Assembly (NCBI RefSeq): GCF_035271045.1
Contig: NZ_DATESC010000007.1
Location: forward strand, 124,001-188,000
Reading direction: 5' to 3'
Origin: Marinospirillum sp035271045
Lineage (GTDB): Bacteria; Pseudomonadota; Gammaproteobacteria; Pseudomonadales; Halomonadaceae
DNA length: 64,000 bases
Position numbers and translations under genes: made by a program. The notes beneath the pieces were generated by a model that saw only the letters and a program-made list of their open reading frames with translations, made no database searches and was not told the DNA's origin. Shown piece by piece: positions 16,489 to 26,466 of this stretch (positions are counted from its first letter, which is position 1; each line of letters opens with the position of its first letter).

Positions 16489-18231
16489 ATGAAAAGTTAT
16501 TTACTGCTTTTTTTCTTATTACTAACCTTCTTTTATTCTATTCAGACGCTGGCTGCAGAAAAAAAGCCAGCCGCCTTAGTGTTGCAATTAAAACCTAATG
16601 TTGCTGCGGTGCGTAAAAATATTGATGCTTATTTAGGTGAAATAGAGCCGCGCAATGCCAGTGAAATGCGCCGCTATGCCCGTTATGCACGCGGGCAAAT
16701 TATTCAAGCTGTAGAAGCTTTAGGTTATTACCGCTACCAAATTAACCTAGAAGTGCTTGACGGTAATCCTGCTCAGCTAGTGGTTAACCTTGCGCTAGGT
16801 GAACCAGTGCATTTAAAAACCGTGAGTTTAAAACTGAGCGGGCCTGCTCAAGAACAATTAAGTTTTACCCTACCTGTTGATGAAAAATTAGCAACAGGGC
16901 AAGTGTTAAGCCATTCTGCTTATGATGGCGCTAAACAACATTTTTCAGAGCAAGCCATTAACTACGGTTATTTTGCAGCTGAATTTACTCAAAATACGCT
17001 AACGATTGACCCTAAAGCTGGCACTGCAGACATTGTTTTGCATTTTGAATCAGGGCCGCGTTACCGTTTTGGTGAAGTGAATTTTGATCAGCAAGGTGAA
17101 TTAACCGACGCTTTATTAAGAAAATTCGTCCGTTTTAAACAAGGTGACTGGTTTGATGCCGACCAACTCAGCGAACTAAGCCGTGAATTGCGAGCTAGTG
17201 GTTACTTTAACGAAGTGCTGGTTGATATTCGTGAACAGCAAGCTGATACGCAATTACACGTACCTGTTGAGGTTTTGTTGCGGATGCGTAAACCACACAG
17301 CTTAGATTTAGGTTTGGGTTATTCAACGGATATAGGCCCAAGAATTAGTGCTAGTTGGACGCAGTATTGGTTAAATAATCAAGGTCATAGTCGTGGTGTA
17401 GACAGTGAACTTTCTTTACCTCGTAAAGCGGTGAGTGCTTGGTATCAGCTGCCGTTAACGCCACCTATGACCGATAAATTACGTTTTACCACTGCAATAG
17501 AAGATGAACATTTTGATGACCAAGCCAGTCAGCGTTTTAGCTTGGGTGTTCAATGGCATCACCGTCAAGCCAGTGGTTGGGATAGGGTGTTATCGTTGAA
17601 AGGTCGGCAAGAAAAGTTCCAAGTGGGTGAAGATGAAGATTCGACTTGGTTAACGCTACCGGGTATTAGTTATGGGCGTTTAAAGACTAATCAACGCATT
17701 GACCCTTCACAGGGTTACCGTTTACAGCTTGAAGTGAATGCGGGTCGTAAAGAATTATTAGCCGATATTAATCTATTACAAGTCACCGCTTTTGCGCGTG
17801 GGCTATACACTGTTTTTGATAGTCATCGGTTGTTGGCACGAATGCAGCTAGGATTTTTATCCACGGAAGACTTTTCTCGTACGCCGGTTTCTATGCGCTT
17901 TTTTGCTGGTGGCGATCAAAGTGTGCGTGGTTATCCTTACCAAGAGCTAGCACCTAAAAGTGAATCCGGTCGTCCGTTAGGTGGGCATTACTTATTAGCG
18001 AGTAGTGTTGAATATCAATATAGCTTAACCCCAACTTGGCGTTTAGCGACTTTTGTTGATGCCGGTGATGCTACGTCTAAGCGTTATGAACTAAAAGCAC
18101 CAAAAATAGGTTTAGGCATTGGGGTGCGCTGGATTTCTCCGGTGGGTGCTTTACGTTTAGACATTGCTAAAGGCTTAGATGAATTACAAGGTGGCTGGCA
18201 GCTGCATTTTTCGATGGGGCCAGAGTTATGA
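16489..18231 (+). CDS. tamA: Translocation and assembly module outer-membrane subunit TamA
   Basis: An Omp85-family outer-membrane protein that works with TamB in envelope biogenesis (outer-membrane protein insertion and/or phospholipid transport). I chose the ATG at 16489, which opens a good signal peptide (MKSYLLLFFLLL...QTLAAEKK); the frame also extends upstream to 16447. The 580-residue protein has about three POTRA domains (residues about 25-260) and a C-terminal 16-strand barrel. The Omp85 lid-lock motif is visible in FFAGGDQSVRGYPYQ, and a final strand ends HFSMGPEL. It is directly followed by tamB. Confidence 0.93.
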   Translation: MKSYLLLFFLLLTFFYSIQTLAAEKKPAALVLQLKPNVAAVRKNIDAYLGEIEPRNASEMRRYARYARGQIIQAVEALGYYRYQINLEVLDGNPAQLVVNLALGEPVHLKTVSLKLSGPAQEQLSFTLPVDEKLATGQVLSHSAYDGAKQHFSEQAINYGYFAAEFTQNTLTIDPKAGTADIVLHFESGPRYRFGEVNFDQQGELTDALLRKFVRFKQGDWFDADQLSELSRELRASGYFNEVLVDIREQQADTQLHVPVEVLLRMRKPHSLDLGLGYSTDIGPRISASWTQYWLNNQGHSRGVDSELSLPRKAVSAWYQLPLTPPMTDKLRFTTAIEDEHFDDQASQRFSLGVQWHHRQASGWDRVLSLKGRQEKFQVGEDEDSTWLTLPGISYGRLKTNQRIDPSQGYRLQLEVNAGRKELLADINLLQVTAFARGLYTVFDSHRLLARMQLGFLSTEDFSRTPVSMRFFAGGDQSVRGYPYQELAPKSESGRPLGGHYLLASSVEYQYSLTPTWRLATFVDAGDATSKRYELKAPKIGLGIGVRWISPVGALRLDIAKGLDELQGGWQLHFSMGPEL

Positions 18232-18244
18232 TTAGGTTAAGCCT

Positions 18245-21200
18245 ATGATACGGCTGCTATTAGTTATAACAAAATGTATAACACAGTTATTCCTTTTTTG
18301 GTTTAGCTCAGCTTTAAGTTTTATTACATTAAGTGTGATCTTAATTATTGGTTGGTTGTTTTTTACTTCACTGGGTGGACAATGGTTGTTGCAGCAAGTA
18401 CCAGGCTTAACCCTGAGTGGTTTTCAAGGTCAGTTATTAGGTAAATGGCAAGCCAAAAATGTGCAATGGCAAAGCCCAAATTTAAGCCTGAAAATACAAG
18501 GCTTAGTATTTGATTGGCAGCCGCGTTGCTTGTTAGAGCGCAAGGTTTGTTTCAATGATTTACAGCTAACAGCCGTGCATATTAAAACGGCTACACCCCC
18601 TAAAGCTGCACCATTGCCTATTGACTGGGCGAGTTTGCACCTTCCTGCGATTGAGTTGCCGCATTTGGATTTATTAGAGTTGGCTTTTTTGCAGGGCATA
18701 GAGGTTAATAATTTGGTCATTGGTGATCTGAAGTTAAATGACCAGCAGCAGTTAAGTCATTTACAACTGGCGGTTACTTGGCAAGCCACACGGATTGATT
18801 TAAAAAATTTACAAGTACAAAGTCCTTTTTTACTGGGTGGTATAAGCACTAAAGCGCATTTAAGTGGTTGGCTAATGACTGAAAAGAACTGGCCTTTAAA
18901 CCTTAAATTAACCAGTGAATTAAGTGAAGCGCCCATTAAAGTTAATCTATCCGGTGATTTTTCTAAACTAAACTTACAAGCCCGTTTGATTGCTACCACT
19001 GCTTCAGCTTCTTTTGCAGAAAAGCACAGTGATATTCATTTAAAGGGTTGGGTTAACCTGTTACAGCCTGCTGCGCCGATTCAATTAAGTTTAAATTGGC
19101 AAAATTTAGATCTGCATAAAATACACCCTAAATTTGCTAGCTTACCTGATGCTATTCAGTTGCAGCAGGGCGCATTAAATTTACAAGGTGATTTAGCTAA
19201 AGGTTGGCGCTTAAAGTTAGACACTAAACAGCAGTTAAATAATCAGCCACTGATTTTAAATTTAGCTGCAAATTTAAGCTGGGAAAAACTTCAGATTGAA
19301 AACCTAAGCATCTACCTTGATAAAGCCAATTGGCTAGCGTTAGATTTAGACCTTAACCTTGAGCGTTGGCAAGCAAACTTAGACGTTAAAATTACCGATT
19401 TGGACGTTTTGTCATCCCGTTTAATTAGTCTGATACACACCTTTTCGCCCAAATTGATTACTGAGCCACAATTGGCAGCGCTCTTGGTTGAGCCTTTGTT
19501 AGCTGGTGATTTACAGCTAGATAGCCATTTTGAGATGCCTGCTATTGTCAGCAGCGAAGCGTTACAAAAAGCTTTAACACAAAGTCATTTTCAATTAAAT
19601 CTAGCTTCGCAGTTTTTGCGTTATACCAATCTACAGCTAGAAAAAACCGACTTAGCTTTGACTTATAACGGTCAAGAAAACCACCAAGACCCCAGTTTAA
19701 GCCTAGCTTTTACCAGTCAACAGCTACAGCAAGGTCAGGCTATTGATTTAGATGAAGGTGCTGAACGGCTGTTGCTGAAAAATTTAAGGCTGCATCTAGT
19801 GGGCTTACTGAGTAAACATAAGCTAATCAGTGGTTTGATTTTAGACGATCAGCCATTGGAGTTAAGCTTTGATGGTGGTGTGCAGCTAAAAAACTTAGAC
19901 GATGTGCAATGGCGTTATCAACTAGCCACTTTAAGTACGCAGTTATTAACCCCTTGGTTGCCAGAAGACTTGCGCTGGATTGATGAAATTGGTGGCGATA
20001 TTGATGGGCAATGGCGTAACCAACAACTGCAAGCTAGCCTAGTGTTAAATGGTGGGCCGGGTGAATTAGCGGTTAAGTTAGAAGATACGCTTAACGAAAC
20101 TTTTACTTGGACAGCGTTAAACTATCACTTGTTAAATTTGGGTTTAAGTTTAAAAGATCAAAAGCTTACAATGTATTTTACGTTAAATGGCGAGGCGCTT
20201 GGTTATTTGAATACTGCTGTAACACTTGATTTGCAACCGGATTCGGTTCAGCAGCAGCGGGCGCTTAAAGGGCATTATCAGTTAAACCATTTACAGCTAA
20301 AGCTTTTTGCACCTTTTATTGATATTGATAAATTAGATGGGCAGTTAGTAGGTCAGGGAAAAATTCGTGGGCATTTATTAGCACCCGAAGTTTGGGGTCA
20401 TTTACAACTGCAAAAAGTTGTTGCAACGGATACTTATTGGCCGGTTAGTTTGCAGCAATTAGACGGTGAATTATTATTGCAAGGTAAGCATTTAGAGCTA
20501 AATGCTGATTTTTTAACTGGTGAAGGTGGGGTAGGAAAGCTTAGCGGCGAAATGCATTGGCTACCTGAGCTGGCTGCGCGTATTCAATTGCAAGGTAATG
20601 CTTTTAATGTTCGAATTGAGCCCTATGCTAGTTTACAAGTAACACCGGATTTAATATTTACTTACCAGCAAAAAAAAGGCTTGTTAGCAGGGCAAATTAA
20701 AATACCTAGCGGTTTAATTAGCGTGCAGCAGCTGCCTAAACAAGCCATTAAAGCTTCTAGTGATGCACAAGTGATTGGTCGTAAAGTGGTAACAGGCAAT
20801 AACACGGCGTTGAATTTGGATCTTGAATTACTGTTAGGCAATGTCAGTTTGCCAAATGAAGCGCCTTTAAAGCTTGAGGTTATGGGGTTGGAAGCTGAAA
20901 TTCAAGGCCGTTTAAGGGTCGCTAATAATATGCAAACCCGTGGTGAGCTGCTGTTGGTGAAGGGTACTTTCCAGTCTTGGGGGCAGGATTTAAAACTGCG
21001 TAAAGCGCGTTTAAACTTTGCTGGGCCAGTTAGCCTACCATTTTTAGACATAGAAGCCGTGCGTGAGGTGCAAGACATTACGGTGGGTATTCACATGACC
21101 GGTCGAGCTGACCGTCCTGAAACAGAAATTTTTTCTGAGCCACCGATGGCAAATGAGCAAGCCTTGTCTTGGTTAATCTTAGGCCGCCCACTACAAACTG

Positions 21201-21511
21201 AACAAGATGAAAATAGCTTGAATGCAGCGGCGATTTCGTTTGGTTTAAAACAAGCTTCGGGCATTACGGGGCGTTTGGGTGAGTCGGTAGGTTTAAAAGA
21301 TTTTCAACTACTGGCTGAAGGCAGTGGCAGTGACACCAGCGTGGTGGCTTCGGGTTATATTAGCGAAAAAGTAAGTGTTAGCTATGGTGTGGGCGTTTAT
21401 GATGAAATTTCACGCTTTGTGGTGCGCTATGAATTGTCGCGCCAAGTGTATATTGAAGCGGCCAGTTCCTTGGCCAGCTCCTTAGATATTTTTTGGCGCT
21501 TAGTGTTTTAA
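18245..21511 (+). CDS. tamB: Translocation and assembly module inner-membrane subunit TamB
   Basis: A 1088-residue AsmA-like/TamB protein. A single N-terminal signal-anchor helix (about residues 10-42) precedes a very long, repetitive beta-rich periplasmic region with many LxL/LxLxG repeats. It ends in the conserved DUF490 domain (KARLNFAGPVSLPFLDIEAVREVQD, then VSVSYGVGVYDEISRFVVRYELSRQ). Such proteins form a hydrophobic groove bridging the periplasm. Shorter than E. coli TamB (about 1259 residues). It lies 13 bases after tamA, and its stop codon overlaps the trpE stop by 4 bases on the opposite strand. Confidence 0.94.
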   Translation: MIRLLLVITKCITQLFLFWFSSALSFITLSVILIIGWLFFTSLGGQWLLQQVPGLTLSGFQGQLLGKWQAKNVQWQSPNLSLKIQGLVFDWQPRCLLERKVCFNDLQLTAVHIKTATPPKAAPLPIDWASLHLPAIELPHLDLLELAFLQGIEVNNLVIGDLKLNDQQQLSHLQLAVTWQATRIDLKNLQVQSPFLLGGISTKAHLSGWLMTEKNWPLNLKLTSELSEAPIKVNLSGDFSKLNLQARLIATTASASFAEKHSDIHLKGWVNLLQPAAPIQLSLNWQNLDLHKIHPKFASLPDAIQLQQGALNLQGDLAKGWRLKLDTKQQLNNQPLILNLAANLSWEKLQIENLSIYLDKANWLALDLDLNLERWQANLDVKITDLDVLSSRLISLIHTFSPKLITEPQLAALLVEPLLAGDLQLDSHFEMPAIVSSEALQKALTQSHFQLNLASQFLRYTNLQLEKTDLALTYNGQENHQDPSLSLAFTSQQLQQGQAIDLDEGAERLLLKNLRLHLVGLLSKHKLISGLILDDQPLELSFDGGVQLKNLDDVQWRYQLATLSTQLLTPWLPEDLRWIDEIGGDIDGQWRNQQLQASLVLNGGPGELAVKLEDTLNETFTWTALNYHLLNLGLSLKDQKLTMYFTLNGEALGYLNTAVTLDLQPDSVQQQRALKGHYQLNHLQLKLFAPFIDIDKLDGQLVGQGKIRGHLLAPEVWGHLQLQKVVATDTYWPVSLQQLDGELLLQGKHLELNADFLTGEGGVGKLSGEMHWLPELAARIQLQGNAFNVRIEPYASLQVTPDLIFTYQQKKGLLAGQIKIPSGLISVQQLPKQAIKASSDAQVIGRKVVTGNNTALNLDLELLLGNVSLPNEAPLKLEVMGLEAEIQGRLRVANNMQTRGELLLVKGTFQSWGQDLKLRKARLNFAGPVSLPFLDIEAVREVQDITVGIHMTGRADRPETEIFSEPPMANEQALSWLILGRPLQTEQDENSLNAAAISFGLKQASGITGRLGESVGLKDFQLLAEGSGSDTSVVASGYISEKVSVSYGVGVYDEISRFVVRYELSRQVYIEAASSLASSLDIFWRLVF

Positions 21512-23004
21512 AGGTTATCTAATCCGCGTTCTGCCATAGCCACGGCTTTAAATACTGCTCTACCTTTGTTCAGGGTTTCTTCCCATTCCATTTGTGGTAC
21601 AGAATCCGCCACTACACCGGCACCGGCTTGAACGTGTAGCTGTCCATCTTTAATAACGGCAGTGCGTATGGCAATGGCGGTATCCATATTACCGTACCAG
21701 CTTAAATAACCGACTGCACCGCCATAAACACCGCGTTTAACAGGTTCTAATTCGTCTAAAATTTCTAAGGCTCTAATTTTAGGTGCGCCTGACAAAGTAC
21801 CGGCAGGAAAAGTGGCGCGTAACACATCAATCGCTGACAGTTCAGGGCGAAGTTTACCCACCACATTAGAAACAATGTGCATAACGTGCGAATAGCGCTC
21901 AATGCCCATACTGTCCGTTACTTTAACGCTGCCGGTTTGTGCTATACGGCCTACATCATTACGCCCTAAATCAATCAGCATCAAGTGCTCGGCTAATTCT
22001 TTAGGGTCTGCCAATAATTCTTTTTCTAATGCCAAATCTTCTTCAGGCGTAACGCCGCGTTTGCGTGTACCAGCAATGGGGCGTACGGTGACTTCACCGT
22101 CTTCTAAGCGAGCAAGAATTTCGGGCGAAGAACCGACGACCTGAAAAGTATCTAGGTGTAGATGAAACATATAAGGCGATGGGTTTAGCATTCGTAAAGC
22201 ACGATACAGTTCTAAAGATTGGGCTTTAAATGGCAGACTCATGCGCTGCGAAACCACGCACTGCATAATGTCACCTGCGTGAATGTAGCCTTTAATTTTA
22301 TCAACCGCTGCTTTAAACGCACTTTCAGTAAAACCAGATTGAAAGTCGCTTTCTTTAACTGCTGCACGCCCTGTACCGGGGCTGGTGGTATTTAATGTGG
22401 CAGTGCGTAGCTTAATTTCTAGCAATTCTAACTTTTGCTGGGCTTTTTCTAGGGCTTGCTCTTCAGCAGGATTGGCGTGTGTAATTAGCAGTAGTTTGCC
22501 TGATAAATTATCAAATACCACCACGTCTTCAGAGACCATCAGCAAAATGTCTGGTACTTGCAGCGGGTCAGCCATACGTGCTGCTGCTTCACGATTATTT
22601 AAACGTGGTTCAATGTAACGAATGGTGTCATGCCCAAAATAACCAACCAAACCGCCGGTAAAACGTGGTAAATCAGGCAAGGGCGCTACTTTATATTGCG
22701 CTTGAAACGCTTCAATGGTGGCCAAAGGGTCAGTAACGGTTTTGCTACTGATTAACTGGTCGTTACGGAACAGTTTAAAATCATGGCCATGCACTTCAAG
22801 GCGTTCGTTGGAAGGTAGGCCAATAATGGAATAACGCCCCCATTTTTCACCACCTTGCACCGATTCAAGTAAATAGCTATAGGGCTGTTGCGCCAATTTC
22901 ATATAAGTAGAAAGCGGTGTGTCTAAATCTGCTAGCACTTCACGGCTAACCGGAATACGGTTATAGCCTTGAGCACTTAGGGCGGTAAATTGTTCGGGGG
23001 TCAT
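21508..23004 (-). CDS. trpE: Anthranilate synthase component I
   Basis: Catalyses chorismate plus ammonia/glutamine to anthranilate, the first committed step of tryptophan synthesis, together with TrpG (not in the window). The 498-residue protein shows the tryptophan feedback motif LLES in the N-terminal part and the chorismate-binding core (VRPIAGTRKRG, LIDLGRNDVGRIA, ERYSHVMHIVSNVVG, TFPAGTLSGAPKIRA, QAGAGVVADS). The ATG start lies 3 bases after the rpe stop, so the two genes are coupled. No trp leader peptide or attenuator is seen; expression probably follows rpe. Confidence 0.96.
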   Translation of the reverse strand: MTPEQFTALSAQGYNRIPVSREVLADLDTPLSTYMKLAQQPYSYLLESVQGGEKWGRYSIIGLPSNERLEVHGHDFKLFRNDQLISSKTVTDPLATIEAFQAQYKVAPLPDLPRFTGGLVGYFGHDTIRYIEPRLNNREAAARMADPLQVPDILLMVSEDVVVFDNLSGKLLLITHANPAEEQALEKAQQKLELLEIKLRTATLNTTSPGTGRAAVKESDFQSGFTESAFKAAVDKIKGYIHAGDIMQCVVSQRMSLPFKAQSLELYRALRMLNPSPYMFHLHLDTFQVVGSSPEILARLEDGEVTVRPIAGTRKRGVTPEEDLALEKELLADPKELAEHLMLIDLGRNDVGRIAQTGSVKVTDSMGIERYSHVMHIVSNVVGKLRPELSAIDVLRATFPAGTLSGAPKIRALEILDELEPVKRGVYGGAVGYLSWYGNMDTAIAIRTAVIKDGQLHVQAGAGVVADSVPQMEWEETLNKGRAVFKAVAMAERGLDNL

Positions 23005-23007
23005 GGT

Positions 23008-23706
23008 TTAAATTCCTTGAAGTTGATCTCTGAGTGCTTTAATCACTGAATCATAACGGTTAGGGTCACTAGCTTTAGCCGCGCCAAAAATAGCTGAACC
23101 AGCCACAAACGCATCGGCACCGGCGGCTGCAATTTCAGCAATATTGCCCACGCCCACACCACCATCAACTTGTAAATGTATTGGTTTGCCGCTGGCAATA
23201 ATTCTGGCACGTGCTTCACGCAGTTTTTGCAGGGTTTGTGGAATAAATTTTTGGCCGCCAAAACCTGGGTTAACGCTCATTAAAAGAATTATATCTAAAC
23301 GATCCACCACATAATCCATCAAGTTTAATGGCGTTGCTGGGTTGAAGACCAAACCGGCTTTACAACCACCGTCACGAATCATTTGTAAGCTGCGGTCAAT
23401 GTGCTCAGACGCTTCAGGATGAAATGTAATGCTGGTCGCACCGGCTTCAATAAAATCACCAATCATGCGGTCAACCGGCTTAACCATTAAATGCACATCA
23501 ATCGGTGCGGTAACACCATGATTACGCAGCGCTTTACATACCATAGGCCCAATGGTTAAGTTGGGTACATAGTGGTTATCCATCACGTCAAAGTGAATCC
23601 AATCTGCACCAGCAGCTAACACTTTATCTACTTCTTCACCCAAACAAGCAAAGTTAGCAGAAAGAATAGAAGGGGCGATAATAAAATCTGGTTTTTTAGT
23701 AGGCAT
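23008..23706 (-). CDS. rpe: Ribulose-phosphate 3-epimerase
   Basis: Interconverts ribulose 5-phosphate and xylulose 5-phosphate (pentose phosphate and RuMP pathways). A TIM-barrel protein of 232 residues with ring-metal motifs IAPSILSANFACLGEEV, DWIHFDVMDNHYVPN, DVHLMV, LLMSVNPGFGGQKF, QVDGGV and VAGSAIF. The frame is open to 23769, but the ATG at 23706 gives the family length; 23724 is another possible ATG. A weak GCGGAT precedes. In many relatives gph sits between rpe and trpE; here they are adjacent. Confidence 0.95.
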   Translation of the reverse strand: MPTKKPDFIIAPSILSANFACLGEEVDKVLAAGADWIHFDVMDNHYVPNLTIGPMVCKALRNHGVTAPIDVHLMVKPVDRMIGDFIEAGATSITFHPEASEHIDRSLQMIRDGGCKAGLVFNPATPLNLMDYVVDRLDIILLMSVNPGFGGQKFIPQTLQKLREARARIIASGKPIHLQVDGGVGVGNIAEIAAAGADAFVAGSAIFGAAKASDPNRYDSVIKALRDQLQGI

Positions 23707-23805
23707 GGTATTTTTTATCCGCATCAAAAAGCTAAAAAAAAGAATCTGTGCATATTTTAAGGCATTCAATCTAGTTGTGCAGCTTTGTTACATCTTTCAC
23801 AGCGC

Positions 23806-23834
23806 TTGGTTGTCTTTGGCTGGGTGTTTATACT
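23806..23834 (+). promoter_or_regulatory. Candidate sigma-70 promoter for the DUF3530 gene
   Basis: TTGGTT (23806-23811), a 17-nt spacer and TATACT (23829-23834). The expected start near 23841 gives a leader of about 25 bases before the GTG at 23866. Confidence 0.45.
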
Positions 23835-23865
23835 CAACCCAGATCAATATTAGGAACTATAACAA

Positions 23866-24882
23866 GTGAAAAAGCATCCAGTGAAAAAAATATCAACTTT
23901 ATGCGTTTCTTTATTCTTTGCTAGCTTTTCGTTGACACCTATAGCCTTGGCTGCTGAGCCAGCGTTTGGTTTTGATGACGAAGACGAGCAAGAGATCAAA
24001 GTTGAGCGTGCTAACCCAGACCCTATGGCGCAAATGCTAAGTGCATTAGTCGCTGAACTGCCTGCTAATCAAGTGGTTAATTTGCCGTTGGCTGAAGAAG
24101 AAACTTTTCTTGCTTTGCAAATGAATGCACTCAGCGCTAAGGCTAAAGGACAGGTTTTACTCTTGCCTGGTGATAGGCAACACCCCAACTGGCCACAAGG
24201 CATTGCACCGTTAAGGGAAGTCTTGCCTGAATATGGCTGGACAACGCTATCCATTGCTTTACCTATTTATAAGGGTACAAGTATTGCAGAAAGAACCTTG
24301 GCTCCCGGTGCTTTGTTGTCTTATTCAAGCCTTAAAAAAGCGGCAGATAATCCGGTTGAAGAAACTGAATCTAATGCTAATGCTGTATTTTTAGACAATG
24401 ACATCGAAGAAGATGAAGCAGTGGTCGAAAAAGAAGTCCTTGACCCAAGTATTGCTTTAAATGCGCACCGCACCTTAATTGAATTGCGCCTTAACGCCGC
24501 ATTACAACACCTAGGCAATAAAGGTCAGCAAGTGCTTATTTTACAAGGTGAAAGCGTTTACTGGTTACAGTCATGGTTAGCTGCAGGCAATTTAGCTAAG
24601 CGTTCGCCATTAATTTTGCTTTATGTGGAGGCACCTGCTGGCGCTGATTCTGCTAGTTTTACCGCGTTAATCAATAAGCTAGGCAACCGTCCTATTTTAG
24701 ACATTTATGCCGGACAAAATGTGCTGCAAACCCATTTAGCCGCCGAACGTAAATTAGCTTATTTGCGGGCAGGCAATAATTTAGCCACTCAGATGGTTGT
24801 TAAAGTACCAGTTAGCAGTGGTGATGGCACCGACAGCCGCTGGTTAACGCAACGCGTTGAAGGCTGGTTACGCAGTTTATAA
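23866..24882 (+). CDS. DUF3530 family exported protein (alpha/beta-hydrolase-like)
   Basis: A 338-residue protein with an N-terminal signal peptide (basic start, hydrophobic core to about residue 29, cleavage near ALAAEP). The conserved DUF3530 core is LLPGDRQHPNWPQGIAPLREVLPEYGWTTLSIALP, followed by a long acidic insert (about residues 160-195, rich in Glu/Asp) and an alpha/beta-hydrolase-like VLILQGESVYWLQSW. The classical nucleophile-elbow pattern is not clear, so catalysis is unproven. The start is GTG at 23866 with a second in-frame GTG 15 bases later; AGGA lies about 11 bases upstream of the first. The 3' end overlaps djlA by 6 bases on the other strand. Confidence 0.78.
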   Translation: MKKHPVKKISTLCVSLFFASFSLTPIALAAEPAFGFDDEDEQEIKVERANPDPMAQMLSALVAELPANQVVNLPLAEEETFLALQMNALSAKAKGQVLLLPGDRQHPNWPQGIAPLREVLPEYGWTTLSIALPIYKGTSIAERTLAPGALLSYSSLKKAADNPVEETESNANAVFLDNDIEEDEAVVEKEVLDPSIALNAHRTLIELRLNAALQHLGNKGQQVLILQGESVYWLQSWLAAGNLAKRSPLILLYVEAPAGADSASFTALINKLGNRPILDIYAGQNVLQTHLAAERKLAYLRAGNNLATQMVVKVPVSSGDGTDSRWLTQRVEGWLRSL

Positions 24883-25725
24883 GCCGCGCGATTTTTTTAG
24901 TACACTGTAAGCTTGTTGAATGTCTTGCGCTTTTTCTTTACCTTTTTCTAAAGCACGCTCGGTTAAACCTTGTGCAATGAGTTTATCTGGGTGATGAATG
25001 CTCATCAGCTTGCGGTAGCTTAGTTTGATTTCTTCAGGACTGGCTGTTTTGGTTAAGCCTAGCGTTTTGTAAGCTTGCAACAGCACAGGCTTGCTAATCA
25101 TTTTAGACTGTTGGTACGTTTGTTGACTGCTATAACCTTTGTGCTCCCGAATTAGCTGGTGTAAGCGGTCGAACTCACCTTGGCTTATGTTTAACAGCGG
25201 CAAAAAAGAGTGTAAAAGTTTGAGTTGGCTATCACTGGCAGGCCCACCGGCGTAAGCCATATTCATTAGATGGTCAATAAAATCTAAGCGGTATTGTTTT
25301 TTATTGGCAAAGCGTTTGCGTAGTTGCTCTAATCGCGCTTCTATGGAATCAGTGGCCATTTTACCTTGGTTAAACTGTGCAATGGCGGCTTCACGTTGCA
25401 CTGTGTTTAAGTTTAGTCGTTTAAACAGCGCTTCAGTTGCAGCAATTTCTTGTGGTGAGATACGACCATTTTGTTTGGCAACGTAACCTAAACAAATAAA
25501 CAAGGTTTCACGGTAAACGGATTCCCTTGATTTAGGTAATTTGACTTTACTGGCGATACGGCGCACCAAGGCAAAAATTTTATTGCGATGAAAATCAAAA
25601 CTGTGCCCAAGAATAATGCCCAATGCTGCGCCTTGCCAACTACCCAGTAAAAAACCCAGCACTAGCCCCACCGCTTTCCCTGCAAAATGGGGTAGCTTTA
25701 GCAGCTTTTTTAATTTTGATTTCAT
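24877..25725 (-). CDS. djlA: Co-chaperone DjlA (TerB and DnaJ domains)
   Basis: A 282-residue membrane-anchored J-protein. One N-terminal helix (about residues 13-42, Gly-rich as in DjlA) is followed by a TerB-like helical domain (about 65-190) and a C-terminal J-domain with HHPDKLIAQGL holding the HPD motif that stimulates DnaK. Length and architecture match DjlA. It lies 24 bases after murU on the same strand and probably ends that operon; its stop overlaps the convergent DUF3530 gene. Confidence 0.93.
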   Translation of the reverse strand: MKSKLKKLLKLPHFAGKAVGLVLGFLLGSWQGAALGIILGHSFDFHRNKIFALVRRIASKVKLPKSRESVYRETLFICLGYVAKQNGRISPQEIAATEALFKRLNLNTVQREAAIAQFNQGKMATDSIEARLEQLRKRFANKKQYRLDFIDHLMNMAYAGGPASDSQLKLLHSFLPLLNISQGEFDRLHQLIREHKGYSSQQTYQQSKMISKPVLLQAYKTLGLTKTASPEEIKLSYRKLMSIHHPDKLIAQGLTERALEKGKEKAQDIQQAYSVLKKSRGL

Positions 25726-25749
25726 GCAATTAAACCTTTAATTAAATTA

Positions 25750-26466
25750 TTACAACCTGTTTGCGTTTAAATCAGCAAGGCGCTGTGGTGTGCCAACATC
25801 GACCCAAATTCCTTTAAAGACTGTTGCTTTGGCGCGTTGCTTATCAATCATTAAGCGTAATAGTGGCGATAAAATAAACGCATCACCTAGTTGAAATTGT
25901 TTTCCATAAGCCGCTACTAGCCATTGCTCGTCCAACATTTTTGGGTGGATGCGACTAATACCGGCAAAGGTTTTACTTAGCATTCCTTGACTGTGCTTAT
26001 TAGCAAGCAAGCCTGATTCACTGGCAAAGTAAAAATCTCCTTCAGGGTGATGGCTAGGATTATCAACCAGTTGCATAAAAATCAGCTCATCTTCACTTTC
26101 ACTAATGGGCGGAAAGTTGGGTAATTCAGCACACCAAACATCACCATTTATCAATAAAAAAGGTGCTTCGCCCAACAGTGGTCGTGCTTTTAATAGCCCG
26201 CCGCCGGTTTCTAAGGGTGTGTCTTCTACGGAATAAACCACTTTTAAACCCCAAGCCGAACCGTCTTGTACAGCATCCATAATTTGCTGACCTAAATAAC
26301 TAACGTTAATCACCACCTGTTGAACGCCTTGCGCGGCTAAACGCTCTAGGTGCCAAAAAATTAATGGTTTGCCTGCCACTTTTAATAAAGGCTTGGGTGT
26401 GTGTAGGGTTAGTGGTTGCATTCGCTTGCCTTCACCGGCAGCAAAAATCATTGCGGTTTTAATCAT
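25750..26466 (-). CDS. murU: N-acetylmuramate alpha-1-phosphate uridylyltransferase MurU
   Basis: A 238-residue nucleotidyltransferase with the signature MIFAAGEGKRMQPLTLHTPKPLLKV at its start, GGGLLKARPLLGEAPFLLINGDVWC in the middle, and WVDVGTPQRL near the end. In Pseudomonas, MurU makes UDP-MurNAc from MurNAc 1-phosphate in a recycling route that bypasses fosfomycin-sensitive de novo synthesis. The assignment over a generic sugar-nucleotide transferase rests on the 8-base overlap with amgK, the kinase of the same route. Confidence 0.9.
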   Translation of the reverse strand: MIKTAMIFAAGEGKRMQPLTLHTPKPLLKVAGKPLIFWHLERLAAQGVQQVVINVSYLGQQIMDAVQDGSAWGLKVVYSVEDTPLETGGGLLKARPLLGEAPFLLINGDVWCAELPNFPPISESEDELIFMQLVDNPSHHPEGDFYFASESGLLANKHSQGMLSKTFAGISRIHPKMLDEQWLVAAYGKQFQLGDAFILSPLLRLMIDKQRAKATVFKGIWVDVGTPQRLADLNANRL

